Shown here one piece after another: positions 1 to 9,573 of a DNA stretch of 58,013 nucleotides. The stretch comes from Lachnospiraceae bacterium (GTDB lineage Bacteria > Bacillota > Clostridia > Lachnospirales > Lachnospiraceae): positions 1-58,013 of the forward strand of contig CAAEWE010000073.1 of the NCBI GenBank assembly GCA_900759665.1, written 5' to 3'. The first letter of the stretch is position 1; each line of letters opens with the position of its first letter. The notes beneath the pieces are model-generated. The model ran no database searches. It saw only the letters and a list, made by a program, of their open reading frames with translations, and was not told the origin of the DNA. Both the position numbers and the translations under genes were made by a program.

Positions 1-19
1 GCCCGTAAGGCTACGATCG

Positions 20-205
20 TCCAGGCGCGTATTCATCGAAACATTGCAAAGCAAAGACTTTTCAGCAAGCCTACTGATCTGCGTCAATTTCCAGAACACA
101 GCCTTCCGGGTGCGTTCGTTTTGAGAGGCAAAAATCATATTGTAATCTTTGCCACATAAGAAACATTATGGGCACAAGCAATTTTCAGGGGTGCGAAGTT
201 TGAGT
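20..205 (-). repeat. Left copy of a ~190-bp long inverted repeat
   Basis: Read as the reverse complement, this stretch matches the other end of the window (57825-58013). A 36-base block at about 30-65 is identical, followed by ACTGATCTGCGTCAATTT, and patchier identity continues to CTCAAACTTCGCAC. It starts about 20 bp beyond the stop of the MFS-fusion gene and is oriented away from it. Frame 1 of the plus strand is open from 1 to 159, but the other copy does not preserve that reading beyond about 25 residues, so an interspersed non-coding or mobile repeat is more likely than a gene. The repeat may extend past the window edge. Confidence 0.8.
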
Positions 206-224
206 CTATAACTTATAAGTAAAT

Positions 225-3182
225 TTATTCCATTTTCTTTTTCTTTCCCATCAAGGTGTATATCCCCAGAGTCACAGCAGAGATCCCCGTAAAGATCCAC
301 ATACCTGTCACAAGTCCTATGCTGAGCATTCCACCAAATACCATGGTTCCGATGGATTCGCCCAGATTATCTGCCAGATTATAATATCCCATAGCCTCAT
401 CCTCTCCGTATTGTGCCACCACAGGCTGTCTGCAAAACAGAATTTCCCTTCCTGCCGCTCCAAAACTTTTGGAAGCTCCCAAAAGAAACAGTGTAAGAGC
501 CAGCATAGGCAGGTTCTGAAAATATCCAAACAGAAGCACTGCCCCCAAGGAAAGAGCACTGGACAGATAAATGGCTCCTCTTCCCAGATATTTCATGGTA
601 AGCCCCGTCAATGCCTCGCTGAGGAAAATTCCCACCAGACAATTCATGACAAGCAAAAGACTGGTCTGAGACTCACTGAGGCCATAGCTGTCACCAAAGA
701 TCGGCAGGAAATAACTGGTAAATCCATTGATGACCACATAAGGAACCACCACAAGAAGCAAGTAGCCAAGCACCGGTCCGGAAAACAGAAATGCCAGTTT
801 TCCGGTATGCTTCTGCCGTTTTTCTTCTGACATATGAAAGACTCCGCCGATAACAAAGATCAATAACAGCATACTTACCCAGATTGCCGCCGAGAAAAAG
901 AACATCCGTGATTCGCCCAGATTTTCTGCAAGAGCGGCTCCGATCACCGTGCCGGAGATCATTCCGGATAATATCGCACCATTGATCACGGAAAATCCCT
1001 TTGTCTGATCCTCCCCCTCCTGATTTGCTGCCATAATAGACAAACCATTCATCACAAGACCACAGCCGGCACCTCCCATGATCAATCCGCCCAGAACCAT
1101 GGCATAATTTTCTGCCAATGCCATGGAAATCTCCCCAATACCACAACACAGAGCCCCCACCGCCATGACAAGCCGAAAACCAAATTTGCGCAAAAGTCCG
1201 GTGCAAAATATTGACAATATGCCGATCATGGCAAAATTAACCGTCAGGGGCAATGAACCCGCCAGCTCTCTGGAAATTGGAAAATCTTCCCGGTAAAACT
1301 TTTCAATATACACCGGCAAAAAACTGGTAGGCATATTATAAGCGGCAAATACAAAAAATGTAATGATCCGCAGGTACGGAATCGGAAAGCTTTTCTTTCC
1401 CTGCTGTTTTCTTTTATCTGCCCATTCCCGGCGATCCTCAATAAATGCAAGACATTCATTTAAAATAAAGACGGCAATGATCACCATCAATGCGATCTCT
1501 ACCATAATTTTCGTTTTTATGGAGTCGATCATTCCCGACAGGGTATCTGACACCATACCGATTTCTATAATGCCGATCACTTTACCTGACTTATCTTTTA
1601 CCGGTGTTTTTACATAAACATACGAACCTGTTGCATCCTGTTTTCCATCATTGATCAGTTTTTTCCCTGTCCGGTAAACTTTCTTTGCCTCTGCTGCCTC
1701 TCCTTCATCCAACGGAAAATAACCACCCACGGAATTATCAAGATACGCCAGAGCATATGCCCTGTCCCCGGATACCTTTACGATATTACAATATAAATTT
1801 TCGCTGTACTCACTGGTCACATCGATCAGATCATTCATACACTCCTGCAGTTTCCGGTAATCCTCTGATCCATAATCCGACGGATATGTTACATGCTTTA
1901 ATGCTGACACGTCCATAATTTCGGATGCGATCTGGGTCACGGTACACATGCTGCTGATCTGCTCCTGCACATAATTTTCCTTAAATCTCTGTAGCATGCT
2001 CATCATTACAACCATTGCAGAAACACTGACTCCCAATATCATAAAAATCGTAAATTTCTTTTGGAGAAAGATACCTGACACGATCAGATATTTTACCAGA
2101 ACTGCCAGATAATATGCCGCTATGACTGACGCTATCCCCAAGCAAAAATATCGCAGTCCCAGAAGAAGGACAGAAGTCCGGGTATAATTCATTTCTGACG
2201 ACGGGCTGACATCCTGACTGCGGTTCATCCCGATTTCTGTCACCCGGTTATTCCAGGTTACTGACAGGATCTGTTCTTTTCCTTCCCCTGTCACGTTTAT
2301 GGTTTCTAAAATATCCTGCCCTAATTGGCCGGAAGTTATTTTTTCAAAATCCTCTTTTCCATACAGAAGCTTCGCCCGGCTGCCATCCAGCTGATAGACC
2401 GCCTGATTGCAGATATCCGAAAAATAAAGGACTCCATTCTGACAGGACAGGCTGTAGGGAAGCATATATTGTCTGTCTGCCACCTGATAGGCAACCCGGA
2501 TCTTTGCAGAGTCAAAGGAATAAATTGTTCCATTTTTGATCACAAAATAACCCAGCTTTTTATCCAGCGCAAAATCCTGAATTTCAATCGCACTGTCCCA
2601 GTCAAATTCCACAGACTCCTCCGCCTTATTTCGGTCACTTTTTAATACGTAGACAGAAAATCCTTTTCCATCCGGATGTACCTCTGCAAAACGGATCTCA
2701 TCCCCGACGCGGACAAGTGAGAACAGATGACGCTTCGTGATCATAGTTTTGGAGTAGTCCTTTTCAAACACAACCCGGTCGAATTTTCCATCCGGCGTAT
2801 AACGCAGTACCCGTTCCATCGCAAGTCCCAGACCGGTGTCGTTCCATATAACATCCAGTACATATATATTGCCTTTTCGGTCTACTGCAACTTCATCAGC
2901 CTCCCCAAAGCAGTCTGCTTCATGATTGTCCCAGGATAACCTTGACATGATCCGGTTCTCCTTCGACACCTTGAGCACTTCACTTTTCCCCTTATTAATA
3001 ATATAATGATTTCCCCGCTCATCCCTGGTGGTAAAGTACGGATTTTCTATGACTTCTTTCAAGGAAGATGTCTGCGGAAAGCACCACCATTGCAGTATTC
3101 CTGCCACAAACAGCAGCAGGGATAACAGCAAGAAAATGATATCCTTCTGTTTTATTTCCAGTTTTTTGATCGCGGTAAACAT
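225..3182 (-). CDS. Propeller-like / Cache / MFS transporter fusion membrane protein (985 aa)
   Basis: The last gene of the leftward peptide-export operon, 19 bp after the second ABC gene. The ATG at 3182 has GAGGTG six bases upstream. Parts in order: a transmembrane helix at about 15-32; an outside-facing region at about 50-320 with repeated short strands such as GNIYVLDV and GVLYFSDI, typical of NHL/beta-propeller blades; two helices at about 338-365 and 377-398; a Cache-like extracellular sensor at about 400-555 ending in GKVIGIIEIGMV; a helix at 558-580; then a 12-helix major-facilitator domain from about 600 to the end. MFS transporters are normally about 400 aa, so this is a sensor-transporter fusion. 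It may sense or export something linked to the operon's peptide. The substrate is unknown, and the propeller call is by eye. Confidence 0.8.
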   Translation of the reverse strand: MFTAIKKLEIKQKDIIFLLLSLLLFVAGILQWWCFPQTSSLKEVIENPYFTTRDERGNHYIINKGKSEVLKVSKENRIMSRLSWDNHEADCFGEADEVAVDRKGNIYVLDVIWNDTGLGLAMERVLRYTPDGKFDRVVFEKDYSKTMITKRHLFSLVRVGDEIRFAEVHPDGKGFSVYVLKSDRNKAEESVEFDWDSAIEIQDFALDKKLGYFVIKNGTIYSFDSAKIRVAYQVADRQYMLPYSLSCQNGVLYFSDICNQAVYQLDGSRAKLLYGKEDFEKITSGQLGQDILETINVTGEGKEQILSVTWNNRVTEIGMNRSQDVSPSSEMNYTRTSVLLLGLRYFCLGIASVIAAYYLAVLVKYLIVSGIFLQKKFTIFMILGVSVSAMVVMMSMLQRFKENYVQEQISSMCTVTQIASEIMDVSALKHVTYPSDYGSEDYRKLQECMNDLIDVTSEYSENLYCNIVKVSGDRAYALAYLDNSVGGYFPLDEGEAAEAKKVYRTGKKLINDGKQDATGSYVYVKTPVKDKSGKVIGIIEIGMVSDTLSGMIDSIKTKIMVEIALMVIIAVFILNECLAFIEDRREWADKRKQQGKKSFPIPYLRIITFFVFAAYNMPTSFLPVYIEKFYREDFPISRELAGSLPLTVNFAMIGILSIFCTGLLRKFGFRLVMAVGALCCGIGEISMALAENYAMVLGGLIMGGAGCGLVMNGLSIMAANQEGEDQTKGFSVINGAILSGMISGTVIGAALAENLGESRMFFFSAAIWVSMLLLIFVIGGVFHMSEEKRQKHTGKLAFLFSGPVLGYLLLVVVPYVVINGFTSYFLPIFGDSYGLSESQTSLLLVMNCLVGIFLSEALTGLTMKYLGRGAIYLSSALSLGAVLLFGYFQNLPMLALTLFLLGASKSFGAAGREILFCRQPVVAQYGEDEAMGYYNLADNLGESIGTMVFGGMLSIGLVTGMWIFTGISAVTLGIYTLMGKKKKME

Positions 3183-3201
3183 ATTTTCACCTCATTTCTT
3201 T

Positions 3202-5337
3202 CTATAGCAGCTGACGTTGTGCCATCTTTGCAAATTTCCCGTTTTTCTCCATTAGTCCCTCAAAGTCTCCCTGTTCCACCACCCTGCCATGTTCCAGATA
3301 AATGATCCGGTCACAGTCCCGGATCGTGGACAGACGATGTGCGATCACCACTCTGGTACAATTCATATTTTTCAGGGTGTCCACCACCTTTGACTGGGTT
3401 TCATTATCCAGAGCTGACGTGGCTTCGTCAAAGAGAAGAACCCCCGGATCACTGGCAAGGGCTCTGGCGATCAGCAGCCGTTGTCTCTGCCCCCCGGAGA
3501 TTCCTCCCCCCTCCTCTGAGATCATTGTAAACATTCCCATAGGCATCTGACGAATGTCTTCCGCAAAACCGGCCCGTTCTGCCGCCTCCCATGCCTCCTC
3601 CATGGTAAGCCACGGGGCACAGATCGCGATATTATCAAAAATATCACCGGCAAATAATTTTCCATCCTGCAGTACCACTCCGATCCGGCGCCGCAGGGAA
3701 GGAAGATCGAGCTGCCCCAGATCACGTCCGTCAAAATAAACGGAACCGGTTTCCGGCGTTTCAAAGCCAAGGAGAATCCTCATCAAAGTGGATTTGCCAC
3801 AGCCGGACTCCCCAACAATTCCGAGATATTCTCCGGCTTTAATCTGCAGATCAAGGCCATCCAGCACATAGGGCATATCCGGTACATAGCGGAAGCGGAC
3901 CTGATTTAGTTCAATTTGTCCTTTCAACTGCTCTACATATTCCCGGTCCTCATATAATTCCGGACTTTCCTCCACCAGGGGACGCAGCATATTCACCGCC
4001 GGTTTCAGGCTTCCAAACTGAAATCCAAAATCCGCCAGCATCATGACAGACACCACAAAAGAAGAAAACGCCGTCTGAAATGCAATATAATTGGAAGCAG
4101 ATATTTCACTTTTCCATGCAATGCAGTACAATGCAATGCTTCCCACCAGCGTTATTGCTTTACCAATAATCGGAGAGATCGTAATCCATGGATGCCCCAT
4201 CACCGGCATATTTTCCCATGCCTTTGCCCATCGGCCAAATGCCGGGATCTGCGCTCCTGCCGTTTTTATTTTCTGAATTCCTTTGATCAACTGAAAAGAA
4301 ATACTTGTCACCTGCGTATGTACTTTATTTTCTTTTTCCCGGAGACGGATCTGTAAAATCCCGGTCAGAGCAATATTGATCATCTGCGCACAAATGATCA
4401 CAACAGACGGCAGTAACAGCCGTTCTGCAAAAAAGGATACCTGAAACAGATAGATCAAAGATAAAACTGCCGTCAGAGCGGAAGGAATCATTCTGCCTCC
4501 GATCGTCTTACAGATATCCTCTATAGCATCGGCTCTCTGATATAATTCTCCCGAATCATACCTCTTAAAAAAAGATGCCGGAAGCTGCAGCAGCCGCCAC
4601 CAGACAGCACTCTGTCCGGCAGTTTTCATTTTTTCCCCAATCCGTGCCACAGAGATTTCCTTATATAGCGAGATCAAAGCAGAAAAGAATACTGTGCTGA
4701 TCACCAGCACCACAATTCCCGGAATCTGTCTGGATGTGCCAGAGGGAATAACAGTGTTATACACAACACTGTTAATGTATGGCAGGATCAGACCACATAA
4801 CTCCACCATGAGACTGATTCCAAAAATCACAAAAATATCCCATACGGAAATGCTCTCCCACAGGAAACGCCATACCATTTTCATTCCTTTTTGATCCGAT
4901 GGAAATGGCTTATAAAAGCAATAGGCTATACTTTGAAAATCCGTCGTATTTTTTGAATTAAGGCGCTGCTCTTTTCCATCCCTCCAGACACAATATCTCC
5001 CTCCCCCGGAAGGAATTGCCATATACTGCTTTCCTTCCTCATCCGTAAGCAAAAGCGGTACCGACGCCTCCTTCCACCATGCACCGTCCAGAATGATCCT
5101 CCTTGTGATCAGACCACTCCGTCGAAGCATATGTTCTATATTTTCGTACTGTAGACCTGCAGCGGATTCCTTTATGGGCAGATGATAATACTGTAAAACC
5201 CGCCGGAGCTGGCTTTGTTCTCCCCGGTCCACACCACCCGCCGTTTCTTTTTCATTTTCCAGGAGATCATACAGCCGCAGACAGGATTCCTGAAGCATCT
5301 GTTTCTCCCGTTCCCTTTTCTTTTCTATCTGGTTCAA
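3202..5337 (-). CDS. NHLM-type ABC exporter subunit without C39 peptidase (711 aa)
   Basis: A fused membrane/ATPase ABC exporter half. The start is a TTG at 5337, preceded by AAAGGAG with a 6-base gap; no in-frame ATG fits better. The first ~150 residues show no Cys/His/Asp peptidase triad. A six-helix membrane domain follows, then an ATPase with Walker A GESGCGKST, signature ISGGQRQR and Walker B LLFDEATSALD, all intact. Architecture and gene order match the second ABC protein of the NHLM bacteriocin-export module, which is thought to pair with a peptidase-bearing partner. That partner is the next gene upstream, 15 bp away. The probable role is export of the double-glycine peptide, or of a partner substrate, together with the HlyD-like adaptor. 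A heterodimer is inferred, not seen. Confidence 0.88.
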   Translation of the reverse strand: MNQIEKKREREKQMLQESCLRLYDLLENEKETAGGVDRGEQSQLRRVLQYYHLPIKESAAGLQYENIEHMLRRSGLITRRIILDGAWWKEASVPLLLTDEEGKQYMAIPSGGGRYCVWRDGKEQRLNSKNTTDFQSIAYCFYKPFPSDQKGMKMVWRFLWESISVWDIFVIFGISLMVELCGLILPYINSVVYNTVIPSGTSRQIPGIVVLVISTVFFSALISLYKEISVARIGEKMKTAGQSAVWWRLLQLPASFFKRYDSGELYQRADAIEDICKTIGGRMIPSALTAVLSLIYLFQVSFFAERLLLPSVVIICAQMINIALTGILQIRLREKENKVHTQVTSISFQLIKGIQKIKTAGAQIPAFGRWAKAWENMPVMGHPWITISPIIGKAITLVGSIALYCIAWKSEISASNYIAFQTAFSSFVVSVMMLADFGFQFGSLKPAVNMLRPLVEESPELYEDREYVEQLKGQIELNQVRFRYVPDMPYVLDGLDLQIKAGEYLGIVGESGCGKSTLMRILLGFETPETGSVYFDGRDLGQLDLPSLRRRIGVVLQDGKLFAGDIFDNIAICAPWLTMEEAWEAAERAGFAEDIRQMPMGMFTMISEEGGGISGGQRQRLLIARALASDPGVLLFDEATSALDNETQSKVVDTLKNMNCTRVVIAHRLSTIRDCDRIIYLEHGRVVEQGDFEGLMEKNGKFAKMAQRQLL

Positions 5338-5352
5338 GCCATTCTCCTTTCG

Positions 5353-7503
5353 CTAATCGGAATGTAACAATGCCGCATAAGCTCCCTCCTGTTTCATCAA
5401 TTCCTCGTGAGTTCCTCTTTCCTTTACCACACCCTGCTCTAGCATAATAATTTCATCCGCATCACGGATAGTCGATAACCGATGGGCAATAATAATACAA
5501 GTAAGTCCCCTTTTTCGGACAGCTCCCATAATTTTCTGTTCTGTCATCACATCCAGCGCAGACGTCGCTTCATCGAGGATCATGACCCCGGGCTCCATAA
5601 CAAATGCCCTGGCAATCTCCAACCGCTGTCTCTGTCCTCCCGAAAAATCAGAGCCCCCTTCACTGATCTCATACTGATACCCATTTTTTCTCATCAAAAT
5701 ATCCTGATGAATACAGGCATCCTTACACGCCTCCACTACCTTTTCCTGACTGATTTCTTCGTTCCACATGGTAATATTGTCCCATATGGTTCCTCCAAAC
5801 AATGAAATGTTCTGATCTACCACTGCGACAGAGGAATGAAAAAGATAATGATCCAGCTCACCAATAGGGATATCATCATATCGGATCTCCCCGGAATTGC
5901 ATGGATATAAACCGCATAACAGCTTTGCCAGTGTCGATTTTCCACTTCCACTGCCTCCCACCAGAGCGATCACCTGTCCCGGTTCCGCATGCATATCAAA
6001 ATCCCGGATCAGCGGTGGGGCGGCGGGGCTGTAGCCAAACGTGATATTTTTCATATCAATTCTTCCTTCCAGCCGCTCCTTTCCTTCCTGTGCCGCGCAG
6101 AATATTTTTGTTTCATCTATTTCTTCCTCATATTCAAATACATCCTGAACCCGCTCAATACTTCCCTTCATCTCCTGCAACGCCTGAATACATCCGGCCA
6201 GAGACGCCATGGGAGCGAAACAAAGCTGCAAAAATGCCTGAAATGCCACAAGAGTACCGATGGTCTGTTTCCCCTGAAATACAGCCTGTATGCCCAAGAT
6301 CAGGATCAGACTATTGCAGATCCCCTCCAGAAGTCCCGGCAGGGTTTCCAGATAAATCCGGCTGCTTGCCATTTTCAGTGCTGCATTGTCATACTTTGCC
6401 TGATAACCCAAAATTTTTTCAACAATTCCTCTTTCTGCGCCACTGGCCTTTACCGTCTCGATCATAGAAATCCCCGACAGCTTGATCCCGGACAATTTTC
6501 CTCCATCCCGTCCAAGCCCCCGGCTTAAGTTTCCGTAATTTTCCGTCAATGCCAATATACATAATAACTGCATTACTCCTGCCGCAAGCACCACTCCTGC
6601 CATCCGGGGATCCAGCAGAAACATTAAAAACATCAGACAGCACACCAGCACCAGATCCATAATCGATGGAACGATCCTCTGAAATAAAATTGCCGCGATT
6701 TCTTCGTTATTTTGCTCCCGCGATACAATATCCCCACTGAAACGCTGATCAAAAAACGACATAGGAAGACGCAGAAGCTTCCAAAAAAACCGGGAAGTGT
6801 TACAGATTCGGAATTTCGCCATCATTTTTTGCAAAAAAAGATTTTTCAGACATCCGCTGACCAAAAGAGCCGCTGCTGCAGCCAGCATAATAAGCATCAA
6901 CGGCTCCATCCATTCCGGTGCTCCTCCCAAAAGAATCCGGTCTGTAAAAATCTTATAAAATACCGGAGATAATATCTGAATCAGGCTGTAGATAATCCCC
7001 AGGATCGTCACAAAAAACAATGCCGGTTTCATCCGCGCGAGCTCCCGTCCCAGAAAACTTTTCGTCGTTTTCGGACTTCCCTGCGGCTGAAATTTCTCTC
7101 CCTGCCGGAAACACATCGCAATACCGGTAAAGGACCGGTCAAAAACATCCGTCGCAACCTTGATTCTGCCGGAAGCCGGATCATTGATCACCGCCTCCTC
7201 CCCATCAAATCCGCAAAGAACCACAAAATGATTAAAGTTCCAGTGAATGATCATGGGAAAATCCTCCCTCTGCCGGATCTGCTCTGGATCCATTTTATAA
7301 GCCTTAGCCTCCAGTCCGTTGTGCATCGCAGCCTTCACAATATATTTCGCAGAGCTTCCGTCTCTGGTCACATTACATTCGATCCGCATCTTTTCCAGAG
7401 GAATATATTTTTTATAATATGCCAGGATCATGGTCAGAGAAGCAGCCCCACATTCCACTGCCTCCATCTGCAGGATTACGGGTACTTTTTTTATCTTTCT
7501 CAT
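5353..7503 (-). CDS. C39-peptidase ABC exporter, NHLM type (716 aa)
   Basis: A peptidase-containing ABC transporter that cleaves double-glycine leaders and exports the released peptide. The N-terminal C39 domain shows Cys18 in AVECGAASL, His92 in NHFVVLCGF and Asp108 in NDPASG, so it should be active. A six-helix membrane domain follows, then an ATPase with Walker A GGSGSGKST, signature FSGGQRQR and MILDEATSALD. I chose the ATG at 7503 because GGAGG sits 5 bases before it; an ATG at 7515 is also in frame but has a worse site. It lies directly after the HlyD-like gene. Its likely substrate is the 52-aa GG peptide at the promoter end of this operon, the only such leader seen in the window. Confidence 0.92.
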   Translation of the reverse strand: MRKIKKVPVILQMEAVECGAASLTMILAYYKKYIPLEKMRIECNVTRDGSSAKYIVKAAMHNGLEAKAYKMDPEQIRQREDFPMIIHWNFNHFVVLCGFDGEEAVINDPASGRIKVATDVFDRSFTGIAMCFRQGEKFQPQGSPKTTKSFLGRELARMKPALFFVTILGIIYSLIQILSPVFYKIFTDRILLGGAPEWMEPLMLIMLAAAAALLVSGCLKNLFLQKMMAKFRICNTSRFFWKLLRLPMSFFDQRFSGDIVSREQNNEEIAAILFQRIVPSIMDLVLVCCLMFLMFLLDPRMAGVVLAAGVMQLLCILALTENYGNLSRGLGRDGGKLSGIKLSGISMIETVKASGAERGIVEKILGYQAKYDNAALKMASSRIYLETLPGLLEGICNSLILILGIQAVFQGKQTIGTLVAFQAFLQLCFAPMASLAGCIQALQEMKGSIERVQDVFEYEEEIDETKIFCAAQEGKERLEGRIDMKNITFGYSPAAPPLIRDFDMHAEPGQVIALVGGSGSGKSTLAKLLCGLYPCNSGEIRYDDIPIGELDHYLFHSSVAVVDQNISLFGGTIWDNITMWNEEISQEKVVEACKDACIHQDILMRKNGYQYEISEGGSDFSGGQRQRLEIARAFVMEPGVMILDEATSALDVMTEQKIMGAVRKRGLTCIIIAHRLSTIRDADEIIMLEQGVVKERGTHEELMKQEGAYAALLHSD

Positions 7504-7514
7504 ATCCGCCTCCA

Positions 7515-8429
7515 TTACCTCTCTTTTATGATCAATTCATACGGGTGATATTCCTGTTTGATGATCCGGACCTTGCACCGGTCGCCGGATTTAATACTAA
7601 GTGCCTCCCCCTTCGGATTAGACCAGACATATCCTCCCTGTCCGTTTTCACGGACACTGAGCTGTATCGTCACCTCTACACAGTTTTTGGAAGGAAGAAG
7701 CTCTTCTACATAATCCATGGTACCCATATGCTTTGTAATGTGATTTTCCGTCACAATATTTTCATCAATATGCGAAATTACTCCCTCCACATACCCATAT
7801 TCTTCCCGCATCACATAGGACGGAGTAATCTGCGCCTCCATACCGATGGACAGTGCACCGATATCCTCCTTGGGCACATATATGTATACCTCCTGATAAC
7901 TATACTCATCCTGTGGAACGATCACCGCAGCGACATCTCCCTTTTCCACTGCCTGTCCTGAAAGCAGAATTTTCTGCACCACCCCGTCTACGGTACTTCG
8001 CAACATATACCCTGCCTGATAGTTTCGAACCTTCTCCTCTATTTTTTCATATTCCGCCGATCCCTTCGAAACATTCTTCTGCCTGTTCCTCAGATCACTG
8101 ATCCGCCGCAGGGATTCCTCATTATTTATGACCGCAATAATATCTCCCCGCGCAACCTGATCTCCCTCCTCCACCAATACATCCCGAAGCAGACCATCCT
8201 GCTGTGCCCGCACACTTAAGACATCATTATAGTCAAATACAACGCCCTGATAATTGGCACCGCTGGAGACTGTCCCAAAAAACGCCCACAACAGTGCCGC
8301 AGCCACGCCGGTCACAATAGCGGCAAACATGATCCATCCCCCGGATGGAATAATCTTAATTCTTTGATCCAGCTGTTCCGGTGTTGACAGGCTTTCCACT
8401 GCTTTTTCCTGAAATATTCCCTGTTTCAT
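7515..8429 (-). CDS. HlyD-like membrane-fusion/adaptor protein of the peptide exporter (304 aa)
   Basis: A single helix near residues 40-60 is followed by a biotinyl-lipoyl-like half (VLVEEGDQVARGDIIAVI), a short helical hairpin around KNVSKGSAEYEKIEEK, and a second lipoyl half (VDGVVQKILLSGQAVEKGD). This is the HlyD/adaptor layout shortened as in NHLM-type secretion proteins. The adaptor should sit outside the membrane and join the two ABC proteins. The ATG at 8429 follows the previous stop with one base between (TAGTATG), with GGAG upstream, so translation is likely coupled. In a Gram-positive cell it would reach into the wall rather than to an outer-membrane pore. Confidence 0.88.
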   Translation of the reverse strand: MKQGIFQEKAVESLSTPEQLDQRIKIIPSGGWIMFAAIVTGVAAALLWAFFGTVSSGANYQGVVFDYNDVLSVRAQQDGLLRDVLVEEGDQVARGDIIAVINNEESLRRISDLRNRQKNVSKGSAEYEKIEEKVRNYQAGYMLRSTVDGVVQKILLSGQAVEKGDVAAVIVPQDEYSYQEVYIYVPKEDIGALSIGMEAQITPSYVMREEYGYVEGVISHIDENIVTENHITKHMGTMDYVEELLPSKNCVEVTIQLSVRENGQGGYVWSNPKGEALSIKSGDRCKVRIIKQEYHPYELIIKER

Positions 8430-8430
8430 A

Positions 8431-9573
8431 CTAATCTCCTCGCACAAATTTACTGTTTTTACAGATAAACACAGGACATTTTTCTACAAAAAGACGTCCT
8501 TTCCCGTCAAATGTGATGGTGCCTGCCACGCCTTCATAACCCTTTTTATTTTTCAGTTTCTTCATCAACGCCCGTCCCGTTTCTTTTTTCTTTGTTGCAG
8601 CTTCTCCAAGCATCCGGAACAGATCATAATACTGTACGGCTGCCGTAGAAAACTCCACGCTGCTTTCTCCTTCGTAACGTCTGATAAACCGCTCCATTTT
8701 TTCACTTTCCTGATACGGATACACCGGAACGATCACGACTCCTTCTAAATCTTTCCCATATTCCTTCAATATTTCCGAGCTGTCCAGTGCATAATCCCCC
8801 ACCACCATCATCTCCGGTCGTTTCTGCCGAAGTTTGGAAAGCAGCCAGGCACTGTCTGTCTGGGTATAAAAATTTGCTACCACAGCATCAATTTCCAATG
8901 TGTCACAATCGGTCAAAAGCTGTGCCAACCCGGAATCGTCAAAGGGTCCGGTCTGTGTATGATATATATCCATTTGATCTGTCCCGTTGATCACGGATTG
9001 GATTCCCTTCATCTCATCCTTTTCAAAGGTTGTATCCGAATGACACAATGCGACACGACAACTCTTTTTGTTTTTGAGATATTCCCCGATCCGTTCACCG
9101 ATCATTTTTCCACTTAAAAAATCAGTGATCAGATACGAATATCCCTTTTCTGCCACCTCATCATAGCATCCCATAGTAACAATGAATGGCTTCTGTGCCT
9201 GTTCAAAAAAATCCGCCTCGGCTCCGATGGATTCGAAATTTTGAAAACTGATCACCGCATCCACCTGATCATCCTCAGACAATGCCTTTGCAAGAGAAAT
9301 GCCATTTACATAATTGCCCCCGTCATCAACACGTTTTACTTTTATGGTAATGCCCTGCTCTTCCTTTAAATCCCTTAATGCAAGCCTGATCCCATTTTCA
9401 ATACCATCATCGGAATAATAGTAATCGCCGCTGTCAAGGATTACCAGATTAAATGTGTCCGTTTTTTGGTATACACCTTTTGCAGGGTTAAAATAATGCA
9501 GAAGAATTAGTGCCACAGCAGCTGCGATAAGCCCTCCTCCTGCTGTCCATCCGACCCATCTATATTTTTTCAA
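8431..9573 (-). CDS. Membrane-anchored type-1 periplasmic-binding-fold protein (380 aa)
   Basis: A single N-terminal helix (GGGLIAAAVALILLHYF) anchors an extracellular domain of the Peripla_BP_6/leucine-binding type: NLVILDSGDYYYSDDGIENG, AVISFQNFESIGAEADFF and TMGCYDEVAEKGY are typical strand-turn segments. There is no lipobox. The start is a TTG at 9573 chosen because GGAGG lies six bases before it; the longer ATG reading at 9642 has no good site and would overlap the upstream gene by 83 bases. With the TTG the overlap is 14 bases. No amino-acid ABC permease is nearby, so a receptor or chaperone role for the exported peptide, or ligand sensing for the exporter, is more likely than nutrient uptake. 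That role is inference. Confidence 0.75.
   Translation of the reverse strand: MKKYRWVGWTAGGGLIAAAVALILLHYFNPAKGVYQKTDTFNLVILDSGDYYYSDDGIENGIRLALRDLKEEQGITIKVKRVDDGGNYVNGISLAKALSEDDQVDAVISFQNFESIGAEADFFEQAQKPFIVTMGCYDEVAEKGYSYLITDFLSGKMIGERIGEYLKNKKSCRVALCHSDTTFEKDEMKGIQSVINGTDQMDIYHTQTGPFDDSGLAQLLTDCDTLEIDAVVANFYTQTDSAWLLSKLRQKRPEMMVVGDYALDSSEILKEYGKDLEGVVIVPVYPYQESEKMERFIRRYEGESSVEFSTAAVQYYDLFRMLGEAATKKKETGRALMKKLKNKKGYEGVAGTITFDGKGRLFVEKCPVFICKNSKFVRGD

Noticed and set aside
1..159. An open frame running in from the left edge (ends NHIVIFAT)
   Set aside because: The inverted copy at the other end does not keep this frame past the first conserved block, so it is treated as part of a repeat and not as a gene.
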